A DNA stretch of 64,000 nt. Origin: Oxalobacteraceae bacterium OTU3CINTB1 (GTDB lineage Bacteria > Pseudomonadota > Gammaproteobacteria > Burkholderiales > Burkholderiaceae_D). Under the pieces are notes generated by a model, which made no database searches, was not told the DNA's origin, and saw nothing but the letters and a program-made list of their open reading frames with translations. Positions 40,441 through 51,239 of the stretch are shown piece after piece; within the stretch, counting starts at the first letter, position 1, and each line of letters opens with the position of its first letter. The position numbers and the translations under genes are program-made. The stretch covers positions 6,804,375 through 6,868,374 of the forward strand of contig CP099652.1 in NCBI GenBank assembly GCA_024123955.1, given 5' to 3'.

Positions 40441-40517
40441 AAATGCTGTTCTTTATATTGACAGTCGATAAGTGTGAACGCTTGATGAGTGAACCGTTTA
40501 ACGGGTTCGTGCCACTC

Positions 40518-42049
<1,532 letters not shown>

Positions 42050-42207
42050 AATCTCTGTTACTTTTGCCGTTTTACCGGCACTCTTATTACTAAGAGGTCG
42101 CTCACTCAAAATACTGACAGGCCACTACTTTCGTAGCGCCTATTTCATTACTTCTTGTGAACATTTGATATTTTAAGTATCGCGGAACCGAAGTCCCGCG
42201 TGCACTT

Positions 42208-42250
42208 TCATCAAACGTCCACACTTATCGACTGTTAATTTTTAAAGAAC
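42208..42250 (-). promoter_or_regulatory. rrn3 leader: boxA and RNase III stem arm
   Basis: The boxA-like GTTCTTTAAAAA is at 42239-42250. The arm 42208-42235 pairs with 40461-40488 downstream of 16S. Confidence 0.83.
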
Positions 42251-42304
42251 TTTGTTTGGTACTGCTTGCTGAAGAAGCGTTGTGTTCATCAGCGAAGAGG
42301 CAAG

Positions 42305-42428
42305 ATTATGAACTGTTTCGTTTATCTCGTCAACTCTATTTTTTGCCCCGCTTCACTCTGCAACACCTTGTTCTGCGTCGCCGTTTTGCGGGGAGGCGAA
42401 CTATAACAAAGGGTTCGACTGCTGACAA
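42305..42428 (-). promoter_or_regulatory. rrn3 promoters P1 and P2
   Basis: P1: TTGTCA (42423-42428), 17-bp spacer, TATAGT (42400-42405). P2: TTGACG (42328-42333), 17-bp spacer, CATAAT (42305-42310). Upstream of P1 a GCGACA / TGTCGC hairpin takes the place of the A/T-rich stretch seen in rrn1 and rrn2. Confidence 0.78.
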
Positions 42429-42472
42429 GAGCGACAGCGTAAAATGTCGCTTTTACCGATCCAAAGCGCGTC

Positions 42473-43945
42473 ATGTCCATCCTGCTCACCACCCTCAACG
42501 CCCGCTACACCCACGCCTCGCTGGGATTGCGCTATCTATTAGCGAATATGGGAGAGCTCCAGGAGCAAACGCGCTTGCAGGAATTCGTCATCGGCGCCAA
42601 GACCACCGAGATCGTCGAACGCATCCTGGCGCACGCGCCGAAGATCGTCGGTTTCGGTATCTATATATGGAACGTCGAGGAATCGACCAAAGTTATCGCC
42701 ATGCTCAAGCGCGTGGCGCCGCACGTGATGGTGGTGCTGGGCGGGCCTGAAGTGTCGTACGAATCGAACGAGCAGGAAATCGTCAAGCTGGCCGACTACC
42801 TGATCACCGGCTGGGGCGACGTCACCTTCCCCAAGCTGTGCGGCGAGATCCTCAACGGCCCTAAACCGCTGATGAAGGTGCACGCCGGCGTGCAGCCGCC
42901 AATGGCCGAGATTAAGCTGCCCTACTCCCTCTATACCGACGACGATATTAAAAACCGCACGATCTACGTGGAAGCCTCGCGCGGCTGCCCGTTCAAGTGC
43001 GAATTCTGCCTGTCGGCGCTGGACAAGACGGCCTGGCCGTTCGCGCTGGAGAGCTTCCTGGCGGAGATGGAATTGCTGCACGCGCGCGGCGCGCGGCTGT
43101 TCAAGTTCGTCGACCGCACCTTCAACCTGAATATCAAGACCAGCCTGAAGATCATGCAGTTCTTCCTCGATAAGCTGGAGGCCAACCCGGACGATCCGGT
43201 CTACGCCCACTTCGAGCTGGTGCCGGACCACCTGCCCGACGCACTGAAAGAGGGCATCAGCAAGTTCCCGCCTGGCGCGCTGCAGTTCGAGATCGGCATC
43301 CAGAGCTTCAATCCGGCGGTGCAGACGCTGGTCAGCCGCAAGCAGGACAACCAGAAGGCCGCCGACAATATCCGCTGGCTGACCGACCACTCCAACGCCC
43401 ACATGCACGTGGACCTGATCGCCGGCCTGCCCGGCGAGACGGTGGAGAGCTTCGCCGAAGGCTTCAACAAGCTGTGGGCGCTCGATCCGCACGAAATCCA
43501 GTTCGGTATCCTCAAGCGCCTGCGCGGCACGCCGATCATCCGCCACACGCAGGAATTCGGGCTGGTGTTCGAGCCGTATGCGCCCTACACCATCCTGGCC
43601 AACCGCGATATCGACTTCCCGACCATGCAGCGGCTGGTGCGCTTCGCCCGTTATTGGGACCTGGTGGCCAACTCGGGCCGCTTCGGCAATACGCTGCCGG
43701 TGCTGCTGGGGGATTCGGCGTTCGAACATTTCATGGCCTTCTCGGATTGGCTGTACGCGAATACCGACGCCACCCACCGCATTGCGCTGGAGCGGCTGGT
43801 GGCCATGGTGTCGCGCTATTTGCAGGAACGCGGAATGGACAAGGCGGACGCCGACGCGCTGCTGGCCAGCGATTACGCCGGCGCCAAGCCGAAACCGGCG
43901 GAGACGCCGGCGCCCAAACGGCAGGCGCGCAGGCTGGCCGCCTGA
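42473..43945 (+). CDS. B12-binding domain radical SAM protein
   Basis: A 490-residue protein. The N-terminal cobalamin-binding Rossmann-like domain (about 1-145) has VVLGGPEVSYES and ITGWGDVTFPKL. The radical SAM domain (about 160-370) has the cluster motif C-x3-C-x2-C (CPFKCEFC, in EASRGCPFKCEFCLSALDK). The C-terminal region looks like DUF4080. An alanine/proline/lysine-rich tail ends the protein. The family performs methylations or other radical chemistry on unknown substrates. The start is only 45 bp from the rrn3 P1 -35 element, and the two are divergent. Confidence 0.9.
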   Translation: MSILLTTLNARYTHASLGLRYLLANMGELQEQTRLQEFVIGAKTTEIVERILAHAPKIVGFGIYIWNVEESTKVIAMLKRVAPHVMVVLGGPEVSYESNEQEIVKLADYLITGWGDVTFPKLCGEILNGPKPLMKVHAGVQPPMAEIKLPYSLYTDDDIKNRTIYVEASRGCPFKCEFCLSALDKTAWPFALESFLAEMELLHARGARLFKFVDRTFNLNIKTSLKIMQFFLDKLEANPDDPVYAHFELVPDHLPDALKEGISKFPPGALQFEIGIQSFNPAVQTLVSRKQDNQKAADNIRWLTDHSNAHMHVDLIAGLPGETVESFAEGFNKLWALDPHEIQFGILKRLRGTPIIRHTQEFGLVFEPYAPYTILANRDIDFPTMQRLVRFARYWDLVANSGRFGNTLPVLLGDSAFEHFMAFSDWLYANTDATHRIALERLVAMVSRYLQERGMDKADADALLASDYAGAKPKPAETPAPKRQARRLAA

Positions 43946-43952
43946 TGCCGCC

Positions 43953-44016
43953 AACCCGCAAACCGGAGCCTGGGGTCGTACCCCACTGGGTACGACCCCG
44001 CCTGGCGGTGCGGGTT
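43953..44016. repeat. Nested palindrome after the radical SAM gene
   Basis: A perfect 12-bp inverted repeat GGGGTCGTACCC / GGGTACGACCCC with loop CACT (43972-43999) sits inside a second pair of arms AACCCGCA / TGCGGGTT (43953-43960 and 44009-44016). There is no T run, so it is not a classic terminator. It looks like a structured repeat unit of a different type from copies A-F. Confidence 0.7.
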
Positions 44017-44080
44017 TCGCCTTTAGCGCATCCTACGAACACCTATGGCGGACCCGGCCAAACTCCCTTAAACTGACGTA

Positions 44081-45208
44081 ATGCCTACAGCCCAAGAGCC
44101 TACCCTCACCCTCAATCCTGGTGCCGCCAACGGCCCGTCGGTCGCGGCGGGCGGCACCTGGCAAGTGCACGCTCTGGCGCAGGGCAAGGCGATGGCCACC
44201 ATCACCGGGCTGCTGAAATCCCTCAAGGCCGACAAAGTCCGCTGGGACCTGTCGGCGATCGACAGCATGGACCATATCGGCGCCCAGCTGTTCTGGAACG
44301 CCTGGGGCAAAACCCGCCCGCCCGACCTGCACCTGGCGCCCGGGCAGGAAGAATTCTTCAACCGGCTCGAAACCACCGGCAAGCTCGAACTGCCGCGTCC
44401 ACGCCAGGCGCGCCTGACGTGGGTGATGAAGCTCGGCTTCGCGATGCTGCTGTTCTTCGAGCACATGGCCGGCTTCATCGCGCTGATCGGCCAACTGACG
44501 CTGGACCTGTGGCGCTTCGTCCGCGCGCCGCAACGCGGTCCGTGGAAGGAAATCTCGGCCAACATCTTCCACGCCGGCTTCCAGGCGCTGGGCATCACGG
44601 CGCTGGTCGGATTCCTGATCGGCGTGGTGCTGTCGTTCCTCTCCGCGCAGCAGCTGCGCGCCTTCGGCGGCGACATCTACCTGGTCAACCTGCTCGGCAT
44701 GAGCGTCATCCGCGAACTGGGACCGCTGCTGGCGGCGATCCTGGTCGCCGGCCGCTCGGGCTCCTCGATCACCGCGCAACTGGGCGTGATGCGGGTCACC
44801 GAGGAACTGGACGCCATGCTGGTGATGGGCATCTCGCACGGCTTCCGCCTGGTGATGCCGAAAGTGCTGGCACTGGCGATCTCGATGCCGCTGCTGGTGA
44901 TCTGGACCGATTCGATGGCGCTGATCGGCGGCATGCTGTCGGCGCAGGTGGAACTGGGCCTGTCGCCGCAGTACTTCATCTCCAAGCTGCCGGACGCGGT
45001 GCCGCTGGCGAACTACATGATCGGCCTTGGCAAGGGCGTGGTGTTCGGCATGCTGATCGCGCTGGTGTCGTGCCACTTCGGCCTGCGCATCAAGCCGAAT
45101 ACGGAAAGCCTGGGACGCGGCACCACCACCTCGGTGGTCACGGCCATCACCGTCGTCATCCTGGCCGACGCGGTGTTCGCCATCCTGTTCAACGGCGTGG
45201 GGTTCTGA
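44081..45208 (+). CDS. MCE/Mla-type ABC transporter permease with N-terminal STAS-like domain
   Basis: A 375-residue protein. The N-terminal about 105 residues look like a STAS-type domain (KVRWDLSAIDSMDHIGAQLFW), and the rest is an MlaE-family permease with five or so membrane segments and the family core (VIRELGPLLAAILVAGRSGSSITAQLG, given here for position about 212-238). With the following ATPase and MlaD protein it forms an inner membrane complex moving phospholipids between inner and outer membranes. The stop overlaps the next start by 1 bp (TGATG). It is distinct from the usual mlaFEDCB order. Confidence 0.9.
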   Translation: MPTAQEPTLTLNPGAANGPSVAAGGTWQVHALAQGKAMATITGLLKSLKADKVRWDLSAIDSMDHIGAQLFWNAWGKTRPPDLHLAPGQEEFFNRLETTGKLELPRPRQARLTWVMKLGFAMLLFFEHMAGFIALIGQLTLDLWRFVRAPQRGPWKEISANIFHAGFQALGITALVGFLIGVVLSFLSAQQLRAFGGDIYLVNLLGMSVIRELGPLLAAILVAGRSGSSITAQLGVMRVTEELDAMLVMGISHGFRLVMPKVLALAISMPLLVIWTDSMALIGGMLSAQVELGLSPQYFISKLPDAVPLANYMIGLGKGVVFGMLIALVSCHFGLRIKPNTESLGRGTTTSVVTAITVVILADAVFAILFNGVGF

Positions 45209-46083
45209 TGGCCGATCTTGCACTCGTCCCCGAAAAAGCCTGCGGTCCGGGCGCCGGCACCGGTGAGCTGACGCTCGACGGCAGCGTGCCGATCGTCGAC
45301 ATCACCGGCCTGTGGACCAAATACGGCCGCACCGTCGTGCACCAGGACTTGAACCTGGAAATCGAACAGGGCGAGATCATGTCGATCGTCGGCGGTTCCG
45401 GCACCGGCAAGACCACCCTGCTGCGCCAGATGCTGGGCCTCGAACGTCCCGCGCGCGGCTGCGTGCGCGTGTTCGGCGAAGACATCAGCGAGATCGGTCC
45501 GGCCCAGCTCCAGCAGCTGCGCAACCATTGGGGTATGCTGTTCCAGCAAGGCGCGCTGTATTCGGCGCTGACGGTGTTCGAGAACATCGCCCAGCCGATG
45601 CGCGAGTTGCAGGTGCTGCCGGAAGACCTGGTGCGCGACGCCGTGCTGCTGAAAATGAATATGGTCGGCCTGGGACCGGAACATGCGGTCAAGATGCCGT
45701 CCGACCTGTCCGGCGGCATGGTCAAGCGCGTGGCGCTGGCCCGTGCGCTGGCGCTGGAGCCGAAGCTGCTGTTCCTCGACGAGCCGACCGCCGGCCTCGA
45801 TCCCGACCTGTCGGAAGCGTTTGTATCGCTGATCAAATCGCTGCACCGGGAACTGGGGCTGACGGTCGTCATGGTCACGCACGATCTGGATACGCTGTTC
45901 GCGCTGTCGACGCGCATCGCCGTACTGGCGGAAAAACACGTGATCGCCCTTGGCCCGTTGCAGGATGTGCTGAAGGTCGACCACCCGTTCATCAAGGAGT
46001 TCTTCCTGGGCGACCGGGGACGCCGCGCACTGGAGGCGCTGGACGAAAAAACGCTGGACGAAAAAACCAACAAGGATCACTGA
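45208..46083 (+). CDS. MCE/Mla-type ABC transporter ATP-binding protein
   Basis: A 291-residue ABC ATPase of the MlaF type. Walker A is GGSGTGKTT (about 69-77), the signature is LSGGMVKRVALARAL, Walker B is LLFLDEPTAGLDP, and the H-loop is VMVTHDLDT. The start at 45208 overlaps the permease stop; longer frames run through the permease gene and are not real. The C-terminus has a duplicated LDEKT segment. It powers lipid transport by the neighbouring permease. Confidence 0.95.
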   Translation: MADLALVPEKACGPGAGTGELTLDGSVPIVDITGLWTKYGRTVVHQDLNLEIEQGEIMSIVGGSGTGKTTLLRQMLGLERPARGCVRVFGEDISEIGPAQLQQLRNHWGMLFQQGALYSALTVFENIAQPMRELQVLPEDLVRDAVLLKMNMVGLGPEHAVKMPSDLSGGMVKRVALARALALEPKLLFLDEPTAGLDPDLSEAFVSLIKSLHRELGLTVVMVTHDLDTLFALSTRIAVLAEKHVIALGPLQDVLKVDHPFIKEFFLGDRGRRALEALDEKTLDEKTNKDH

Positions 46084-47021
46084 TGGAAAACAGATCACAC
46101 GCACTCACCACCGGCTTTTTCACGATCACGCTGCTGATCGCGGCGATCCTGTTCGGCATCTGGTTCAACCGCGACCGCGTCGAGCGGGCGCCGTACGTGA
46201 TCGCCACCACGCAATCGGTGCCGGGCCTGAATCCGCAGGCGCCGGTGCGCTACCGCGGCCTGGAAGTGGGCAAGGTCGGCGGCATCGCCTTCAATCCCAA
46301 GATGGCCGGCCAGATCCTCGTCACCCTCAACATCAACACCGACGCGCCGATCACCAAGACCACCTACGCCACCCTGGGCTACCAGGGCGTGACCGGCATC
46401 GCCTTCATCCAGCTCGACGACGAGCAAACCGGTTCGCCGCTGCTGGCCACCAGCAACGAGGCGCCGGCCGTCATCCCGCTGCGCCAGGGCTTCCTGGACC
46501 AGGTGGAAAAACGCGGCAAGGAGATCCTGTCGCAGACCGAGGAAGTGACCAAACGCCTCAACACCCTGCTCAGCCCCGAGAACCAGAAGATCATGCTGGC
46601 GGCGTTCGCAGACGTCAGCGAGACCGCCAACAAATACCGCGACCTGCCAGCCAAGCTGGAACCGACCATCGTCAAGCTGCCGGCGCTGGCCAACGAGGTG
46701 CAAAGGACGCTGGTCTCCGTCAACGCGCTGGCGACCGACGTCAATCGCCTGACCACCGGCCTGCAAGCGCCGGACGGCCCGATCGCGCGCGTGAGCGGCA
46801 CCGTCGACCGCATCGGCCTGTCGGTCGAATCGGTGGCCGGCGGCCTGGAACTGGACACGCTGCCGCAAGTGAACTCGCTGGCCGACGACACCCGCTCGTC
46901 GATGCGCGCGCTGCGCAAGACCATGAACAAGATTAACGATCGTCCGCAAAGCCTGATCTTCGGCGCTCCCGGCACCCCGCCCGGCCCGGGGGAAGAAGGC
47001 TTTACCGCTCCGACCAAATAA
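46083..47021 (+). CDS. MlaD family (MCE domain) protein
   Basis: A 312-residue protein with one N-terminal membrane anchor (about 9-27), an MCE domain (about 38-118; VPGLNPQAPVRYRGLEVGKV), then a long helical region (about 140-280) typical of substrate-channel proteins. It is periplasmic, anchored in the inner membrane, and binds lipid in the family. The start overlaps the ATPase stop by 1 bp. The protein ends with a proline/glycine-rich tail. Confidence 0.93.
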   Translation: MENRSHALTTGFFTITLLIAAILFGIWFNRDRVERAPYVIATTQSVPGLNPQAPVRYRGLEVGKVGGIAFNPKMAGQILVTLNINTDAPITKTTYATLGYQGVTGIAFIQLDDEQTGSPLLATSNEAPAVIPLRQGFLDQVEKRGKEILSQTEEVTKRLNTLLSPENQKIMLAAFADVSETANKYRDLPAKLEPTIVKLPALANEVQRTLVSVNALATDVNRLTTGLQAPDGPIARVSGTVDRIGLSVESVAGGLELDTLPQVNSLADDTRSSMRALRKTMNKINDRPQSLIFGAPGTPPGPGEEGFTAPTK

Positions 47022-47030
47022 GGATCACCG

Positions 47031-47651
47031 ATGACCACGACCCTGCGCGCTCGCGCCACCATCAGCGCCGCCCTCATCGCCGCCGTTTTGCTCAGCGCCT
47101 GCGCCAGCAAAGGCCCAACCAATGCCAACTACGACTTCGGCCCGCTGCCGCCGCCACCCCGGACGGCAGGCGCGAACGGCATCGGCGCCATCATCGTCGC
47201 CGACGCCACCGGCCCGGCGTCGCTCGACACGGAGCGCATGCATTACCGCCTGCTGTACGCCGACGCGCGCCAGTCGCGCCCCTACGCCTACAACCAGTGG
47301 ACCAGCACCCCGCTGCAGCTGGTCACGCAGCGCATGAAGGCGCGCATCGCGCAGGCCGGCGTGAAGGTGCTGTCGACCACCGACTCCGCCGCCAGCGTCA
47401 ACCTGCTGCGGCTGGAGGTCGACGACTTCGCCCAGAACTTCGAGACGGCCACGCAAAGCAGCGGCAATATCAGCCTGCGCGCCTCGGTGTTCCGCAGCCA
47501 CCGCCTAGTGGACCAGAAGACCTTCACCCGCAGCGCCCCGGCGCCGAGCGCGGACGCCGCCGGCGGCGCGCGCGCCTTGGCCGACGCTTCCGACGCGCTG
47601 GCCGCCGACGTGCTGGTGTGGCTGGCGGCGCTGCCGCCGCAGGGGCAATGA
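47031..47651 (+). CDS. ABC-type transport auxiliary lipoprotein (PqiC/ABC_trans_aux family)
   Basis: A 206-residue lipoprotein with signal peptide and lipobox LLSAC (cysteine about residue 24). The mature part fits the ABC_trans_aux family, with YNQWTSTPLQLVTQRM and a conserved beta-rich domain. Such proteins sit at the outer membrane end of MCE systems and are thought to complete the lipid path. It follows MlaD by 9 bp. Confidence 0.88.
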   Translation: MTTTLRARATISAALIAAVLLSACASKGPTNANYDFGPLPPPPRTAGANGIGAIIVADATGPASLDTERMHYRLLYADARQSRPYAYNQWTSTPLQLVTQRMKARIAQAGVKVLSTTDSAASVNLLRLEVDDFAQNFETATQSSGNISLRASVFRSHRLVDQKTFTRSAPAPSADAAGGARALADASDALAADVLVWLAALPPQGQ

Positions 47652-48847
47652 CACAACCGGCAGCATCGGCGCCGCCAGCTCCGGCGCACGTCCGCAAAGG
47701 CTCGCCGCTGTCGCGCGCGGCGCTGCTGGCTTATCTGCTGCTGATCATCTACGCCAGCTGGTTCCCGTTCTCCGGCTGGCAGAACCAGGGCCTGTCGCCG
47801 CTGATCTTCCTCGAAACCTCGAGCATGCCGCGCTACTGGACCAAGTTCGACGCCATCATCAACGTGGTCGGCTACGTGCCTTTGGGGGCGCTGATCGTCT
47901 ACTCGCTGTACCCGCGCATCCGCGGCATCTTCGCCTTCCTGCTGGCCGCCGTGTGCGGGCTGCTGGTGTCCGGCACGATGGAAGCGGTGCAAACCTATCT
48001 GCCCAGCCGCGTCTCGTCCAACCTCGACTTCTACACCAACGCCGCCGGCTGCGCGGTCGGCGCGCTGATCGGCGTGCTGACGGTACGGCGGCTGCTCGAC
48101 GAAAGCCCGCTGCAACGGCTGCGGCGCGCCTGGTTCGCGCCGCACGCCAGCCAGGGCCTGGTGCTGCTGGCGCTGTGGCCGCTGGCGCAGATCTATCCGC
48201 AAAGCTTCCTGTTCGGCCTGGGCCAGCTGCTGCCGATCCTGTCGGACTGGCTGTCGCAGCTGCTCGACATGGAGATCGACCTGGCCAGCTACGTGCGCCC
48301 GGACATGGTGCTGACGGTCGAACAATACTGGCTGTCGGAGACCATCATCACCGCCTGCGGCATGGTGGGCGCGGCGCTCACCTTGCTGTGCCTGCTGCGC
48401 AAGCCGGCCCCGCGCGCGCTGCTGGTGGCGGCCATGATCGGCTCGGCCATCGTCGTCAAGGCGCTGGCGACGGCGCTGCTGTTTTCGCCGGAGAACGCCT
48501 TCGCCTGGGTGACGCCGGGCGCCGAGGGCGGCTTCCTGATCGGCGCCATCATGCTGGCCGGCCTGACCTTCGCGCCACAGGTGGCGCAGCGGCGGCTGGG
48601 CGCGGTCACCTTGCTGCTGAGCCTTGTGATCATCAACACCACCCCCGCCAACCCGTATTTCGTGGCCACTTTGCAAACATGGGTGCAAGGCAAGTTCCTC
48701 AACTTCAATGGCGCGGCGCAATTCCTGTCGCTGCTGTGGCCGTTCTTCGCGGTCTGGTTCCTGTGGTTGCCATCGCACAAGCTCAACAAGGAACCCAGGG
48801 AGCCCAGAGAGCCAAACACCGGCGCCGGCCAAGGGCGGGTATCATAG
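47648..48847 (+). CDS. VanZ-like membrane protein
   Basis: A 399-residue membrane protein. The start ATG overlaps the lipoprotein stop by 4 bp (ATGA); the much longer frame from 47297 runs through the previous gene. The N-terminal VanZ-like part (about 25-150) has SWFPFSGWQ and NVVGYVPLGALIVY. Three or more further membrane segments follow, so it is about twice the size of a minimal VanZ domain. Function is unknown. Coupling to the MCE operon suggests an envelope role. Confidence 0.85.
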   Translation: MTQPAASAPPAPAHVRKGSPLSRAALLAYLLLIIYASWFPFSGWQNQGLSPLIFLETSSMPRYWTKFDAIINVVGYVPLGALIVYSLYPRIRGIFAFLLAAVCGLLVSGTMEAVQTYLPSRVSSNLDFYTNAAGCAVGALIGVLTVRRLLDESPLQRLRRAWFAPHASQGLVLLALWPLAQIYPQSFLFGLGQLLPILSDWLSQLLDMEIDLASYVRPDMVLTVEQYWLSETIITACGMVGAALTLLCLLRKPAPRALLVAAMIGSAIVVKALATALLFSPENAFAWVTPGAEGGFLIGAIMLAGLTFAPQVAQRRLGAVTLLLSLVIINTTPANPYFVATLQTWVQGKFLNFNGAAQFLSLLWPFFAVWFLWLPSHKLNKEPREPREPNTGAGQGRVS

Positions 48848-48899
48848 CGCCTCTAGCATTGGCCTCGCTGGCTGACAACTTTTTCCGAGAGAGATAGCC

Positions 48900-49217
48900 A
48901 TGAGCGACACTCCGTATTTCAAACACCACGTCTTCTTCTGCATGAACAAGCGTGACGACGGCCGCAACAGCTGCGGCGACCACGGCGCCGAAACCGCCCA
49001 AAAGCACGCCAAGAAACGCTGCAAGCAGCTCGACATCAACGGCCACGGCGGTGTCCGCATCAACCAGGCAGGCTGCCTGGACCGTTGCGAAGAAGGCCCG
49101 GTGCTGGTGGTTTATCCCGAAGGCGTCTGGTACACCTACGTCGACACCAGCGACATCGATGAAATCATCGACAGCCACCTGGTACAGGGCAAGATTGTTG
49201 ACCGTCTTAAAATCTAA
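48900..49217 (+). CDS. (2Fe-2S) ferredoxin, thioredoxin-like fold
   Basis: A 105-residue ferredoxin of the thioredoxin-like type. Four candidate ligands are Cys14, Cys25, Cys59 and Cys63 (FFCMNKRDDGRNSC and GCLDRCEEG). Related proteins carry one [2Fe-2S] cluster; the redox partner is unknown. It is followed after 6 bp by the alpha/beta hydrolase, forming an operon. Confidence 0.9.
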   Translation: MSDTPYFKHHVFFCMNKRDDGRNSCGDHGAETAQKHAKKRCKQLDINGHGGVRINQAGCLDRCEEGPVLVVYPEGVWYTYVDTSDIDEIIDSHLVQGKIVDRLKI

Positions 49218-49223
49218 AGAGCT

Positions 49224-49892
49224 ATGAACAAGAACGAAAAATTCACCTTGGCGGGTAACGCCGGCCTGATGGAAGGCCAGATCGACTATCCGAAGAACGA
49301 CACGCCGGTCGGCGTCGCCCTGGTGGCCCATCCGCACCCGCTGTACGGCGGCACGATGGACAACAAGGTGGCCGTCACCCTGGCGCGCACCTTCGCCAGC
49401 CTCGGCTACGTGGTGGCGCGCATCAACTTCCGTGGCGTCGGCGCCTCGGAGGGCGTGCACGACCACGGCCACGGCGAGACCGACGACATGGCCATCCTGC
49501 ACGCCTGGATGACCGGGAAATATCCGGGCCTGCCGGTGGCGCTGGGCGGATTCTCGTTCGGCACATTCGTGCAGTCGAAGCTGGCGCAGCGCCTGGTCGC
49601 CGCCGGCACGCCGGCCGAGCGCCTGGTGCTGGTCGGCAGCGCCGCCAAGAAATGGGAGATGGCCGACATTCCAGCCGACACGATCCTGATCCACGGCGAA
49701 AATGACGACACCATCCCGCTGATCGACGTGCTCGACTGGCTGCGTCCGCAGGAAATCCCGGTGATCGTCATCCCGGGCGCCGACCACTTCTTCCACCGCA
49801 AGTTGCAACACATAAAAAGCTGGGTGACCCAGCTGTGGCGCCGTCCCGGCGACGTTGCCGGTACTGAAACGGACACCGCCGCGGCGGATTAA
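49224..49892 (+). CDS. Alpha/beta hydrolase
   Basis: A 222-residue alpha/beta-fold hydrolase. The nucleophile elbow is GFSFG with Ser111, followed by an acid in GENDDTIPL (about 162) and histidine in PGADHFFHRK (about 192). The oxyanion-hole region is AHPHPLYGGTMDNK. This family is often annotated as CocE/NonD-like or simply alpha/beta hydrolase, and substrates are unknown. It is cytoplasmic, without a signal peptide. Confidence 0.9.
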   Translation: MNKNEKFTLAGNAGLMEGQIDYPKNDTPVGVALVAHPHPLYGGTMDNKVAVTLARTFASLGYVVARINFRGVGASEGVHDHGHGETDDMAILHAWMTGKYPGLPVALGGFSFGTFVQSKLAQRLVAAGTPAERLVLVGSAAKKWEMADIPADTILIHGENDDTIPLIDVLDWLRPQEIPVIVIPGADHFFHRKLQHIKSWVTQLWRRPGDVAGTETDTAAAD

Positions 49893-49953
49893 CGCTCTAT
49901 AATCCCCGCTGTTTTTTTACGCACTTCTTAACCTTATCACCGAATATTAGCCC

Positions 49954-51099
49954 ATGAAAAAATTGATCGCGGCACTGGCCACCAGTGTGATGTTGATGTC
50001 CGCCGCTGTGGCCCAAACCCTGCCGCCCCCTACCATCGCCGCCAAATCCTGGCTATTGCTGGACGCCACCAGCGGCCAGGTGATCGCCTCGCAAGATCCC
50101 AACGCCCGCGTCGAGCCGGCCTCGCTGACCAAGATCATGACGGCCTACGTCGTCTTCGGCGCGCTGCGCGACAAGAAGGTCACCTTGAACCAGATGGTCA
50201 ACGTCTCGACCAAGGCGTGGAAGGTCGACGCTTCCAGCTCGAAGATGTTCATCGACCCGGCCACGCCGGTCAGCATCGACGACCTGCTGCACGGTCTGAT
50301 GATTCAATCGGGCAATGACGCCGCCGTCGCGCTGGCCGAAGCGGTCGCCGGCGACGAATCGGCCTTCGTCGTCATGATGAACAAGGAAGCCGAGCGCATG
50401 GGCTTGAAGTCGACCCGCTTCGCCAATCCGCACGGCCTGCCGAGCCCGGATAACTTCTCCACGGCACAAGACCTGTCGGTCTTGGCCAAGCGCGTGATCC
50501 TGGACTTCCCGCAGTTCTACAAGATCGACTCGGTCAAGAGCTTCACCTACAACAAGATCACGCAGCCGAACCGCAACCGCCTGCTGTGGCTGGACCCGAC
50601 CGTCGACGGCATGAAGACCGGCCACACCGAAGCGGCCGGCTATTGCATGATCGCCTCGGCGCGGCGTCCGAACGGCGCCAGCGAGCGCCGCCTGATCTCG
50701 GTGGTGCTGGGCACCAATTCCGACAACACGCGCACGCAGGAAAGCCAGAAGCTGCTGAACTGGGGCTTCCAGAACTTCGACACGGTCAAGCTGTACTCCA
50801 AGGGCCAGGCCATCGCGACGCCGGAAATCTGGAAGGGCTCGCAAAGCGCGGTCAAGATCGGTTTCACCAGCGACGTGATGGTGACGGTGCCGAAGGGTGT
50901 CGCCGCCAAGATGAAGCCGGTGCTGGAGCGTAAGGACCCGCTGGTCGCGCCGCTGCCGCTGAACACCCGCGTCGGCTCGCTGAAGATGATGGTGGACGGC
51001 AAACCGCTGCTGGAACTGCCGGTGGTGGCGCTGGAAAACGTCGAAGAAGCGTCGATCTTCGGCCGCGCCTGGGATTCGATTCGTCTCTGGATGAACTAA
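49954..51099 (+). CDS. dacC: D-alanyl-D-alanine carboxypeptidase (PBP5/6 family)
   Basis: A 381-residue low-molecular-weight penicillin-binding protein that trims the terminal D-alanine of peptidoglycan stem peptides in the periplasm. A signal peptide (to about 20, AAVA-Q) is followed by the three active-site motifs: SLTK (Ser57, Lys60), SGN (119-121) and KTG (221-223). A PBP5-type C-terminal domain (about 270-365) and a C-terminal amphipathic helix (FGRAWDSIRLWMN) anchor it to the inner membrane. Length is normal. Choice of dacC over dacA is by convention only. Confidence 0.95.
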   Translation: MKKLIAALATSVMLMSAAVAQTLPPPTIAAKSWLLLDATSGQVIASQDPNARVEPASLTKIMTAYVVFGALRDKKVTLNQMVNVSTKAWKVDASSSKMFIDPATPVSIDDLLHGLMIQSGNDAAVALAEAVAGDESAFVVMMNKEAERMGLKSTRFANPHGLPSPDNFSTAQDLSVLAKRVILDFPQFYKIDSVKSFTYNKITQPNRNRLLWLDPTVDGMKTGHTEAAGYCMIASARRPNGASERRLISVVLGTNSDNTRTQESQKLLNWGFQNFDTVKLYSKGQAIATPEIWKGSQSAVKIGFTSDVMVTVPKGVAAKMKPVLERKDPLVAPLPLNTRVGSLKMMVDGKPLLELPVVALENVEEASIFGRAWDSIRLWMN

Positions 51100-51141
51100 A
51101 ACAGCCGATTTGGCCCTGGAAGTGCAAATACACGTGGAGGC

Positions 51142-51239
51142 ACGTAGGGCGGATTAGCGCAGCGTAATCCGCCATTGCGTGCGTTTCGACGGCGCATGCA
51201 TAGGCGGATTACGGCGTGCCGCCTAATCCGCCCTACGTG
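51142..51239. repeat. Palindromic intergenic repeats, inverted pair D1/D2
   Basis: D1 (51142-51174) reads ACGTAGGGCGGATTA-GCGCAGCG-TAATCCGCCA. D2 (51201-51239) is the same family in the opposite orientation, closely matching copy A. They are separated by 26 bp. D2 supplies the TAG stop of the following minus-strand gene. Next to D2, 51236-51270 holds a 9-bp direct repeat (GTGTTTCCC, three to four units). Confidence 0.8.

Noticed and set aside
43972..43999. Rho-independent terminator
   Set aside because: Strong hairpin but no T run on either side, so it is listed as a structured repeat.
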